Of a stretch of DNA of 64,000 nucleotides, positions 1 to 7,036 are shown piece by piece. Below the pieces are notes generated by a model, which was not told the DNA's origin, made no database searches, and worked only from the letters and a program-made list of their open reading frames with translations. The position numbers and the translations under genes are program-made. This DNA is from Acidimicrobiales bacterium (GTDB taxonomy: Bacteria > Actinomycetota > Acidimicrobiia > Acidimicrobiales > JAUJNH01): contig JAUJNH010000010.1 in the NCBI GenBank assembly GCA_030448245.1, forward strand, positions 1-64,000. The letters run 5' to 3'. How positions within the stretch are numbered: position 1 is the stretch's first letter; every line of letters starts with the position of its first letter.

Positions 1-1
1 C

Positions 2-732
2 CTCCCCGGCCTCATGCGCAAGATCAACGACTGGCTCACCCACCGCAACAACGGCAACGACTCGGACCCCGACGGCGAAGGCAAGCCGGGGACCTGCGCC
101 ACCGGCAGCTTCAGCGCCTCCACCCCGGTCCTCATGGCCGACGGGACCAGGCGATCGATCAGCCAAGTACGGGTCGGTGACCTGGTCTTGGCCACCGACC
201 CGACGAGCGGGACCTCGGGCGCCAGGGTCGTTGTGGCCACCCTCCCTCACGTCGACGGGCTCCTCACCCTGCGGACCAGCGCGGGTGTGATCGTCACCAC
301 CGAAGACCACAAGTACTGGAACGCCACCGACGGTGAGTGGCAGGAGTCCCAGCACCTCGATCCCGGCGACCGGCTCCTGGACGCCAGTGGCGGAATCCTG
401 CTGGTGCAGGGTCTGGACTGGGCGACCCTGCGGACCGCCCCCGCCTACGACCTCACCATCACCGACGTCCACAGCTACTACGTCGGCGCCGGCGACCTGA
501 ACGTGTTGGTCCACAACTGCGGCACGAACCCGGCCTGGGCCGCTCTTCAGCCATGGCGTCAGGGCACGCGCACGAACGGCGATCCGGAAGCAAGCGCCGC
601 TACTACGAGAAGGACCTCACGCACCAGGATATTGAGGTCTATGACCGCCGAGGCCGACATCTTGGCTCGAAGGACCCGGCCACAGGCGAGATGACCAAGC
701 CGGCAGTACCGGGCCGTACGATCGATGTCTAG
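2..732 (+). pseudogene. Hint-domain polymorphic toxin with colicin E3-type RNase tip, frameshifted, 5' partial
   Basis: The reading frame is open from the window edge, so the N-terminal part is missing. A pretoxin Hint (intein-like) domain spans about 90-510: Cys followed by SFSAST and VLMADG, then TTEDHKYW (the TxxH block), and the C-terminal junction VLVHNC. In this frame coding sense continues to LQPWRQGTRTNG (about 581) and then dissolves, ending at 694. The next frame resumes with SGSKRRYYEKDLTHQDIEVY and ends at a TAG at 730-732. That tip matches the colicin E3 16S rRNase fold: D, H and E are spaced 0/+3/+7 as in E3 Asp510, His513, Glu517, with a trailing Arg (GRTID). One extra T at about 583 would restore the frame. 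Hint domains release toxin tips in contact-dependent or secreted toxins. The delivery domain lies outside the window. Confidence 0.8.
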
Positions 733-1024
733 CAATGCAGAGGTAGTCGAGTCCTTGCCGCACGCCTGCGAGCGAATGGTCGTCTCTGTCTCGGAGAGAG
801 CAGTGATATACACGGACAAGTTCCGCGAGTATGGCGTAGCTGTCCCCGATGGTGGCAGTTCCAAGATTGTGCTGTGTTACTGCCCCTTCTGCGGTCAACG
901 CCTCCCCAAGCCGCTGCGGAGTGCGTGGTTCGACGAGCTCGCCAAGCTGCACCTCGAGCCAGACGACGTGCTGCCCGACATCCTTCGCACTGGAGCATGG
1001 TGGCGGGCTCAGCAGATTCCGTAG
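725..1024 (+). CDS. Putative immunity protein (DUF6980-like, CxxC zinc knuckle)
   Basis: This 99-residue protein starts 8 nt inside the toxin frame that ends at 732, the usual layout for a toxin and its cognate immunity gene and a sign of translational coupling. The visible signature is an N-terminal HACERM, then YTDKFREYG, DGGSS, YCPFCGQRLP and WFDELAKL, ending WWRAQQ. The C-P-F-C pair with the upstream His/Cys suggests a small zinc-binding fold. The pattern resembles DUF6980 proteins as I remember them, which occur beside toxins. Neutralising the E3-type RNase is inferred from position only. The gene is intact although its toxin is broken, as expected if immunity outlives the toxin. Confidence 0.65.
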   Translation: MSSNAEVVESLPHACERMVVSVSERAVIYTDKFREYGVAVPDGGSSKIVLCYCPFCGQRLPKPLRSAWFDELAKLHLEPDDVLPDILRTGAWWRAQQIP

Positions 1025-1159
1025 GGGGCATTCTGAGGACGTAGCCGTCCGCCTTTGCCGATTAAGTGGTTCTGGGTCAAGGCGCCACCCGAGCCGGAAC
1101 GCTGGACGCGTCGACATCTACGTCCACGCAGGGAGCCGGTTGTCCAGGTCAAGGCTGGT

Positions 1160-1545
1160 CGGGCGTTGTCGAGGAGGAAGTCGGTCATGGCCACGATGAC
1201 GTCGCCCGCTCGGTCCAAGCCGAACAGGTGGGGTAGAGCCCGTCGCCCCAGCCGGTCTCGAACATGCCGACCCGGCCGATCCCGGGTCCTGGGCTGATGA
1301 CGACAGCCTTGTGCTCCGACGAGCACAGCTCGGTCGAGAGCCGGTCCGTCACGGTTCCGTCATCGTCAGCCAGCACTTTGACGACCGTCGCGAGCGCCGG
1401 GGGGCTGGCGAAGCAGCCGGTGGCGGCGTCGACGCCGTAGCCGATGAAGTCGTCGTCGTTCACCAAGGCCTCCAGGCCATCCGGATCGGTGCAGGCGAGC
1501 TCCCAGCTCTCAATGAGCCAGTGGGTGACGCTGGTCTCTGTCTGA
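1160..1545 (-). pseudogene. DUF4241-family protein remnant, frameshifted
   Basis: On the minus strand one frame reads HWLIESWELACTDPD, GYGVDAATGCFASP and FETGWGDGLYPT, the characteristic DUF4241 core. At about 1236 it loses sense. The frame one base away carries on with FGLDRAGDVIVAMTDFLLDN, the expected C-terminus of the family (GWGDG..Y..FG.D..G.V...TDF). A single-base deletion in the stretch coding YPT|F explains this. No start codon or N-terminal third is recognisable and no stop follows the natural end, so the gene looks dead. The family's function is unknown. Lying between two pieces of the toxin gene, it may be an old immunity or accessory gene, but that is inference. Confidence 0.6.
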
Positions 1546-1575
1546 TTGGGGCGGGAGGAAGCAGAGCTGGCCGAC

Positions 1576-1618
1576 CTCTCCGGCCTTCTGCGCAAGATCG
1601 ACGAGTGGCTCACCCGCC
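1576..1618 (+). repeat. Degenerate second copy of the toxin gene's upstream segment
   Basis: This stretch matches positions 2-44 at 37 of 43 bases. Both copies encode the same peptide pattern: LPGLMRKINDWLTHR at the window start and LSGLLRKIDEWLTRH here. The match lies about 1.57 kb downstream of the first copy, in the same orientation, inside a short open frame (1546-1803) that has no recognisable remainder of a toxin. It is best read as the relic of a duplicated or orphan toxin-tip cassette. Confidence 0.6.
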
Positions 1619-1742
1619 ATCCGCCGGGGCCACGGGGGCTCGAGCGCCTCCTCCGGACCGGCCTTTGCATTCCGGCAGCGCTCGGGGAGAGTCGACGGCG
1701 CGATCGGGGGCTGTGCAGGGACGCGCGGCGCAGGAGGTGGGC

Positions 1743-2846
1743 TCACTCGACGAGCAGGAAGCGCATCTGCACGCCGGACTCCTCGTCGACGACGTACAGG
1801 TGATGGTTGCCGATGCCATCGGCGACGCCCTCGACCCTGCGAAGGTCACCGAAGTCGTGCACGATCGTGGCGCCGACGGTGCCGCCGCCGGCAGGGAGCG
1901 GGGCTCGGCGCCAGTGGGCGCAGCCCGCCTCACCGGCCTCAGGGTGGTCGGCGAGCAGGACGCTGTCCTTGCCTGTGGCGTCGAGCGACCCGACGATGAC
2001 GTGCTCACCGCTCATCGCCCGCACGCCGACGGGGCGCTCGTGGGAGCCGATCTCGAGCGACCAGACCGATCCACATCGGGGCGTGCCGCCCTCGAACAGC
2101 ACGTCGATGTCGACGACCTCGACCAGGAGCGGGTGTCCGTCGGCGGTCGTCGGGAAGCGCAACCCGAGCAGCAGCCTGTCCTCCGGCAGGAACGTGGCCC
2201 CTTCGATGTTGATCGGCGAGTCATCGGGACGCACCCGGTCGACCCACGTCTCTCCTCGCTCCTGGCCAGCGCGGCGGGTGCCGTCGATGAGGGCCTCGCG
2301 AGCCTGCGGGCCGATGTCGAACAGCGCGACACCAGCGGCGGCCAGCGCGTCGTTCACCGCCCGGTGCAGCCGGAACTCCGTGCGGACGAGCTCCAACGGC
2401 AGCCGGGAGTCCTCCACCCCCTCGACCAGCGCACCTGGGTCGAAGCGTGCGATCCACTGCCGCTTGGGCTCGAGCGGGCCCGTCTTCGAGCCGTAGTGCG
2501 AGCCCAGCACGTAGACCTGACCGTCGCTGCGGACCGTGACGACCTCGGCATCGTCACTGCGGCCCGCCTCGTCACTGGCGTCGAAGCGCAAGCGGTAGGT
2601 GCTCCACCCCTCCGTCGGCACCGCACCAGCGTCATGACCGAGCAAGACGATCGCGTCTTCGGCCGGCGCCTCGTCAAGCACCGTGAGGAACGAGGCGTCC
2701 CAGCCATGTGCCGCGAGGAGCCGAGGCTCGTGCAGCTGGCACAGGTCAGAGGCTTCGTTGGGCTCAAGCTTCAGGTCGACGCGCTGCAGCACAGCCGAAC
2801 CGTAGACGTGGGATCTGCCGTTGGGCGAAAGCACCCGACGTGCCAC
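1743..2846 (-). CDS. DUF3616-like protein
   Basis: This 367-residue protein has the DUF3616 hallmark INIEG....DRLLLGLRFP in its second half (PINIEGATFLPEDRLLLGLR). Alternating strand-like segments such as VVTVRSDGQVYVLGSH, GEHVIVGSL and NHHLYVVDEE suggest a beta-propeller-like architecture. There is no clear signal peptide or transmembrane segment, so it is probably cytoplasmic. Function is unknown for the family. It stands alone between the toxin remnants and a TOPRIM gene on the same strand, with 194 bp of apparently empty sequence upstream. The start is uncertain: the frame opens at MARRVLSPNGR and no strong ribosome binding site decides it. Confidence 0.6.
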   Translation of the reverse strand: MARRVLSPNGRSHVYGSAVLQRVDLKLEPNEASDLCQLHEPRLLAAHGWDASFLTVLDEAPAEDAIVLLGHDAGAVPTEGWSTYRLRFDASDEAGRSDDAEVVTVRSDGQVYVLGSHYGSKTGPLEPKRQWIARFDPGALVEGVEDSRLPLELVRTEFRLHRAVNDALAAAGVALFDIGPQAREALIDGTRRAGQERGETWVDRVRPDDSPINIEGATFLPEDRLLLGLRFPTTADGHPLLVEVVDIDVLFEGGTPRCGSVWSLEIGSHERPVGVRAMSGEHVIVGSLDATGKDSVLLADHPEAGEAGCAHWRRAPLPAGGGTVGATIVHDFGDLRRVEGVADGIGNHHLYVVDEESGVQMRFLLVE

Positions 2847-3040
2847 GCGGGTCCCCGACCCGCTGCTTCACGCGCTGACGTTCGAAACGCTCGTGACGCT
2901 CCTCGCAGCAACGAGGGCTCCAAGCGAAGATGCTGAACCCGGCACGGCTCCACCCGGGGTCCACCAGGCTGTAGCTCGGCGGCCAAGCCGGGGTGGCACG
3001 TCAGAGCGCGAGGCGTCCCGTATCGCGGGCACTGACGGCG

Positions 3041-3682
3041 TCAGGCGAGGGAGTCCACGAGATCACGGAGCGGGCGGGGAATGTCATCGTTGGGGAGCGC
3101 CTCAGCGAGCAGCCGCGCGTAGCGGTACTTGCGGGCCGACCGCGCGCCCATGAACCGGTGAAGGTGCTGGTCGTGCGGACGACCGCGATGGGCCGGCATC
3201 TGTTGGAGCCTGCGGAGGGAGGGCAGGTCGCCAGCCCGGCCGATGAGCTCTTCGACGGCAGCGCCGCCGAGCGCCCGGATGAGCTCGTCTTCAAGGTCCC
3301 GGTCGCACACGAAGAGCCCGCCCGAAACCGCGGACCCGACCGCATCGTCGACGCCCGCGCCAGCAAAGGCGCGGGCGAAGTACCCGACCTCGCCAGCGTC
3401 GCACAGGCCAGCGATGCGGACATCGCGGCCCCGGGGACCGAAGATGGTGAGGAACCTTCCGACGTTGGTCGCCCCGCCCATCGGCACGATGGCGATGCCC
3501 TCGTCCTGAAGCCTGCGGCCGCGTGTGCTGGCGATCGCCTCAACCGCGAAGCAGTCACTCAGCCCTTCGACCAGGACGACCGCATGTGGGGCGCCTGCCA
3601 GCGCCTCGGCCTGCCGGTCCGCCAGCATCCGTCGTGCGATCTCGCCCAACGAACGGTCCGGGGATGGTCTGATGTCCTCCAT
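3041..3682 (-). CDS. Orphan OLD-like TOPRIM-domain protein
   Basis: The protein has about 213 residues from an ATG at 3682 (MEDIRPSPDRS). It contains a TOPRIM fold: AVVLVEGLSDCFAVEA supplies the catalytic Glu, RIAGLCDAGE the next acidic strand, and VCDRDLEDELI the DxD-type metal site. This is the layout of the nuclease half of OLD-family (overcoming lysogenisation defect) proteins. Full OLD proteins carry an N-terminal ABC-type ATPase, which is absent here and in the neighbouring sequence. The C-terminal part (QMPAHRGRPHDQHLHRFMGA) looks helical. A role in DNA or RNA cleavage is inferred from the metal-site residues. An upstream TTG at 3727 would add 15 residues. Confidence 0.65.
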   Translation of the reverse strand: MEDIRPSPDRSLGEIARRMLADRQAEALAGAPHAVVLVEGLSDCFAVEAIASTRGRRLQDEGIAIVPMGGATNVGRFLTIFGPRGRDVRIAGLCDAGEVGYFARAFAGAGVDDAVGSAVSGGLFVCDRDLEDELIRALGGAAVEELIGRAGDLPSLRRLQQMPAHRGRPHDQHLHRFMGARSARKYRYARLLAEALPNDDIPRPLRDLVDSLA

Positions 3683-3764
3683 CGATGTCGTCTCGACAGG
3701 GGTCCGCGATCGACAGGCCCGCAACAACCCAGGCGGTGAATGTAGGTCGTCTGCGAGCCGCCTG

Positions 3765-4454
3765 TCAGGCGAGGACGAGGCCTCGGGTCGCCAGGCGGGG
3801 CGTGATCTCGTCGGTCAGGGCGGCGCCGGCGGTGGTGGCGTAGTCGGCAGGACGGGCCAGGCCCCACGCCGCCAGGTCGGGATGCCACGCAGCTTCGGGC
3901 AGGTCGCCGCTGGCGATGTAGGCGGTGACGACCTCGCCCACCGAGGCCGCCACCTGGTCGTCGAGGCGCTCCCGGACGGCGGGGCCGCCGGCGAGGAGGG
4001 CCCAGTCGAGGACGTCCCAGCCGAACTGGCGGTGCCGGGTCTCGTCGCGCAGGATCCGGTCGAGGGCGTCGCGGGCGATGGCCACCGAGCAGCGCATGCG
4101 GAGCATGCGGAACAGCGGGACGGCGATCGTCTCGCCCACGCAGAAGTAGCGCAGGATCGCCGAGACGAGCGCGTCGATCGGCTGCTCGCCGCCCCCCAGC
4201 GACAGGAGGGCCGGGTCGATCACCGGTGATCCGCCCTCGCCGCCGGCGTCGGCGGCCACGGCGGCCGACAGCTCGCTGTGGGTCAGCTCGTCCTCGGCGA
4301 TGCGCAGGCCGTCACGGATCAGGTCGGGGGGTCCTCCCAGCTGGATCAGCCACAGGGTGGCCTGCTGGGCGATGGCTGCGGAGATGTACTCGGCCTGGGT
4401 GCGGCGCATCCACTCGGCCGTGACCTGGTCGGCCACGGCTGGGTCGGCGGTCAC
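3765..4454 (-). CDS. Ferritin-like diiron-fold protein
   Basis: This protein of about 229 residues shows the four-helix carboxylate pattern of ferritin-like proteins: EDELTHSEL, GETIAVPLF and LRDETRHRQFGWD supply two ExxH-type motifs and a single Glu for a dimetal site. The last 60 residues form a separate helical tail. The start chosen is a GTG at 4454, whose GTGA overlaps the stop of the upstream NPPPP-repeat gene. A second GTG at 4475 would add seven residues. The protein has no membrane segment and is probably cytoplasmic. Substrate and reaction cannot be told from sequence. Coupling to a proline-repeat protein is unusual for this family. Confidence 0.6.
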   Translation of the reverse strand: MTADPAVADQVTAEWMRRTQAEYISAAIAQQATLWLIQLGGPPDLIRDGLRIAEDELTHSELSAAVAADAGGEGGSPVIDPALLSLGGGEQPIDALVSAILRYFCVGETIAVPLFRMLRMRCSVAIARDALDRILRDETRHRQFGWDVLDWALLAGGPAVRERLDDQVAASVGEVVTAYIASGDLPEAAWHPDLAAWGLARPADYATTAGAALTDEITPRLATRGLVLA

Positions 4455-4930
4455 GGCGGGGGAGGGTTGAACCACGTGGTCGTGCTGGTGCTCGGCGGCG
4501 GTGGGTTGGTGATGATGGCACTGCCCTCCGGGGGCGGGGGTGGCGGCGGGTTCGTGATGACGACGCTGTCCGGCGGCGATGGAGGCGGGGGCGGGTTGGG
4601 AATGACGACGGTGGTCGTCGGCACCGGAGGCGGCGGGTTGGCGACGACCACGGACGACGTGGGGTTCGGCGGCGGCGAATCGCCGGCGAGGGTGGTCGCG
4701 GTGCCCTGCGCCGGCGGCTCGGCGACGCTGGTGCTGGGAGGCGGCGGGTTGGCGATGACGTCGACGATGGTGCTCGGGACCGGCGGGTTGCTGGTGACGG
4801 TCTCGTGCTCACCCCCGGCTGCGACCGCGGCGACCAGCACGACCGGGGCCGCGAAGCTCATGCGCCTGCGGAACGTGCTGTGGCGGCTGCTGCCCTGCAG
4901 GGCGTCGGCGGGGGTCCGGTGGCCGGTCAT
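4451..4930 (-). CDS. Membrane-anchored or secreted NPPPP-repeat protein
   Basis: This protein of about 159 residues starts MTGHRTPADALQGSS. It has a basic stretch and one hydrophobic segment (MSFAAPVVLVAAVAAG), then a low-complexity domain to the stop. The domain contains about six near-regular units of two to four hydrophobic residues followed by N-P-P-P-P, for example SVVVANPPPP, TVVIPNPPPP, SVVITNPPPP and SAIITNPPPP, separated by Ser/Thr-rich spacers. The last residues are FNPPPP. The regular unit and low complexity suggest an extended extracytoplasmic stalk. No family was recognised. Its stop overlaps the start of the ferritin-like gene, implying one transcript. Confidence 0.5.
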   Translation of the reverse strand: MTGHRTPADALQGSSRHSTFRRRMSFAAPVVLVAAVAAGGEHETVTSNPPVPSTIVDVIANPPPPSTSVAEPPAQGTATTLAGDSPPPNPTSSVVVANPPPPVPTTTVVIPNPPPPPSPPDSVVITNPPPPPPPEGSAIITNPPPPSTSTTTWFNPPPP

Positions 4931-5088
4931 GGCGCTACGACGTCCGCAACCAGGCGGCTGGTTCCTGGATCGAGGTGCCGCAGGCCGCGGGCGGCCTGGA
5001 ACGAGGTGGGCTGGCCGACCTTCATCGTCAACCTCTCCTTTTCGAGCGGCACGAGGCTGGCAGAGCCCGAGAACGTGGTGGATGGACG

Positions 5089-5461
5089 TCACGAGCTGAC
5101 CTGCACGACCACGGCGCTGGCAGTGAGCCAGCCTGGGCCGACGCTGGCCACCGTGAGGACGTGGGTGCCGGGCCGGGGCGCCGGCGACGGCTGGAAGCGG
5201 GCCAGGCCGCCGCGGACGGCCGCGAAGGTGCGTCCCGGTCGTCGATGGCCCATGCCACCTCGTCGCCGCGGGCCGTGACGTGGAAGGTCGGAGTCGGGCC
5301 GGCGGTGCGCACCGTCGCGTCGTGCACCGGCCCGGGCGCGGTCACCTGGGGGGCGCCTCGGCGTCGGTGGGAGCCGCCGCGTTGGCGGCCACCACGGCGC
5401 CGGACAGGACGCCGACAGCGGCGAGCGCGGCGCCGAGGGGGCGGAGGGAGGAGCGGGTCAC
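5089..5461 (-). pseudogene. Small secreted protein with Ig-like fold, two frameshifts
   Basis: Three reading frames carry successive parts of one protein. A GTG at 5461 begins a signal peptide (VTRSSLRPLGAALAAVG...NAAAPTDAEAPP). After a run of six C the frame shifts to QVTAPGPVHDATVRTAG and FHVTARGDEVAWAIDDRD. A second shift near 5240 leads to TFAAVRGGLARFQP and HVLTVASVGPGWLTASA, ending VQVSS at a TGA at 5089-5091. One added base at each point gives a clean 125-codon gene. The middle and end look like a single beta-sandwich domain of the kind fused to cell-wall proteins. It lies directly downstream of an L,D-transpeptidase gene, so a cell-wall role is plausible. Confidence 0.55.
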
Positions 5462-5545
5462 GGCTGTCTGACGCAACCCCCCCGGCCATTCCTTCCAGCA
5501 AGATCCACGCTCGCAGCCGTGCCGCGGCCCCACCCCGGCTGGCGC

Positions 5546-6178
5546 CTAGGTGAGCACCACCACCGCGGTGCCGACCGGTGCGAACTCCCAGAGGGCCTTG
5601 GCGTCGGCGGGGGCCTGGCGGACGCAGCCGTGCGACAGCGGCTGGCCGAGCTGGCGCTGGGTCTGGATCGGCCCCTTGGCGCCCACGGGGATGGCGTGGA
5701 AGCCGATCCAGAGGTTGCGGCCCTTGGCGAAGCGCACCATGTAGTCGAGGCGCAGCCCGTTCTCGGTGCCGCCCGGGTGCGTCTTCGAGCGCACCTCGTA
5801 GGTGCCCTGGCGCGGCACCCCCCGCCGTCCGGACACCAGGTACGAGCGGGCGACCGACTCGTCGGCCTCCACCAGCCACACCCGCTGGCACGAGTTGCAG
5901 TAGACGATCCGCCGCCCCGCCCCGCTGTTGGCCGGCACGCTCGGCCAGGGGCTCGGCTGCGGGGCGAGGGCGGTGGCCATTGTCGAGGTCGCCCCGGCGG
6001 CCAGGCCGGGCGCCACCACCGCCGGAAGCGGCGGCGCCTCTCCGGCGAGCGCGGCGGTCAGCCGGGTGGTGACACCCCCCACGCCGGTCATGACCAGGAC
6101 GACCATCGCCACCACTGCCAGGCGGCTGGTGGAGCAGACGTCACGAACCGTCCGCCGCCGACGATGGAGCCCAGCCAC
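5546..6178 (-). CDS. L,D-transpeptidase (YkuD domain)
   Basis: This 210-residue protein has an N-terminal hydrophobic segment (RLAVVAMVVLVMTGVGGV), probably an uncleaved anchor or signal peptide, and a linker rich in Ala and Pro. A YkuD catalytic domain fills roughly residues 90-210. The active-site motif is complete: HAIP...SHGCVRQAP, with the nucleophilic Cys in SHGCVR. The protein ends in VGTAVVVLT. Such enzymes form 3-3 peptide cross-links or attach proteins to peptidoglycan outside the membrane. The start is a GTG at 6178. The next gene downstream on the same strand is the broken Ig-like secreted protein. Confidence 0.88.
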   Translation of the reverse strand: MAGLHRRRRTVRDVCSTSRLAVVAMVVLVMTGVGGVTTRLTAALAGEAPPLPAVVAPGLAAGATSTMATALAPQPSPWPSVPANSGAGRRIVYCNSCQRVWLVEADESVARSYLVSGRRGVPRQGTYEVRSKTHPGGTENGLRLDYMVRFAKGRNLWIGFHAIPVGAKGPIQTQRQLGQPLSHGCVRQAPADAKALWEFAPVGTAVVVLT

Positions 6179-6272
6179 GACCCGTCCCCGCTTCCTCCCC
6201 TCTCCGGAGGTCGACGGTACGTCTGTTCCTCCTGGGGCGCAAGTGGTTGGTGTGAGAGCCTTGCCCGTGGGG

Positions 6273-6602
6273 TCAGCCGTCCTTGGGTGGATCGTTCCTC
6301 GGGGTCGTGCTCGTCGGCGGCGGCGTCTTCAGGACCTTCAGGACATCGTCGACGGTGGCGTTGACGGCGGTGCTCAGCGCCGCGCCGGCCGCCTTGGCGT
6401 CCTCCTTCACCGCCGGGTCACGGGCGGCCTCGCCCAAGGCGTCGATGGCGCCTTGGAGGGTCGCTCCGAAACGTTCCACGGCCGATGTCGCCTCGGCCTT
6501 GCGCTCCTCGCTCAGTTCCTCGTGGGCGTGGAGCTTCAACTTCAGGGCCAGCGCCCCGAGCCGGTCGCCCACCTCGTTCCACGGACCTCGCGCCTCTGCC
6601 AT
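6273..6602 (-). CDS. Small helical hypothetical protein
   Basis: This 109-residue protein starts MAEARGPWNEVGDRLG. Its heptad-like, charge-rich helices (LALKLKLHAHEELSEERKAEA, then AVKEDAKAAGAALSTAV) resemble small cytoplasmic stress or apolipoprotein-like helical proteins, ending in a disordered PPPTSTTPRNDPPKDG tail. No family was recognised. It is transcribed divergently from the DksA-like gene at 6662, with about 60 bp between the two starts. Coding nature is supported by the coherent amphipathic composition and an in-frame ATG at 6602. Confidence 0.55.
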   Translation of the reverse strand: MAEARGPWNEVGDRLGALALKLKLHAHEELSEERKAEATSAVERFGATLQGAIDALGEAARDPAVKEDAKAAGAALSTAVNATVDDVLKVLKTPPPTSTTPRNDPPKDG

Positions 6603-6661
6603 GCCCACCAGCCTTCCCGCCCGGTCGGCGCTGCAGTCCCGGCGGTGGGCAAGATGCCGCC

Positions 6662-7027
6662 GTGACCGCCGCCGACGAGGTGCTGCACGAGGAGCGGGCG
6701 TCGGCCCGGCGGCTGGTCGCCGACCTGCGGGCCGAGCTCGACGGGATCGTGACCGACCAGGAGGCCAATCCACCTGACGACGAGCACGACGTGGAAGGCT
6801 CGAGTGTGGCCTACGAGCGGGCGCGGGTGGCGGCGCTGCTGGCCCACGCCGAGCGGCGGCTCGTCGACCTCGATGCCGCGGCCGAACGCCGCACCTCGGG
6901 CTCCGGCGACCGCTGCGGGGCGTGCGGCCGGCCCATCGGGGCCGAGCGGTTGGCGGCCCTGCCCGCGACGCAGCGGTGCGTCGCGTGCGCATCGGCGCCG
7001 AGCGTGCGCCCGCTCGGCGGCGGGTAA
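6662..7027 (+). CDS. DksA/TraR C4-type zinc-finger protein
   Basis: This 121-residue protein starts at a GTG (6662). The N-terminal 80 residues are helical and acidic (DEVLHEERASARRLVADLRAEL) with DDEHDVEGSSVAYERARV, the usual DksA-family coiled-coil approach. The C-terminus has the zinc finger RCGACGRPIGAERL and QRCVACA. Family members bind RNA polymerase through its secondary channel. Short actinobacterial versions are little studied. It sits 9 bp before the RsbW-like gene at 7037 and is probably co-transcribed with it. Confidence 0.75.
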   Translation: MTAADEVLHEERASARRLVADLRAELDGIVTDQEANPPDDEHDVEGSSVAYERARVAALLAHAERRLVDLDAAAERRTSGSGDRCGACGRPIGAERLAALPATQRCVACASAPSVRPLGGG

Positions 7028-7036
7028 GGAGCGGCC

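Noticed and set aside
572-600. Programmed -1 ribosomal frameshift in the toxin
   Set aside because: No slippery heptamer or following pseudoknot at 575-595, and the same kind of one-base loss occurs in unrelated genes in the window.
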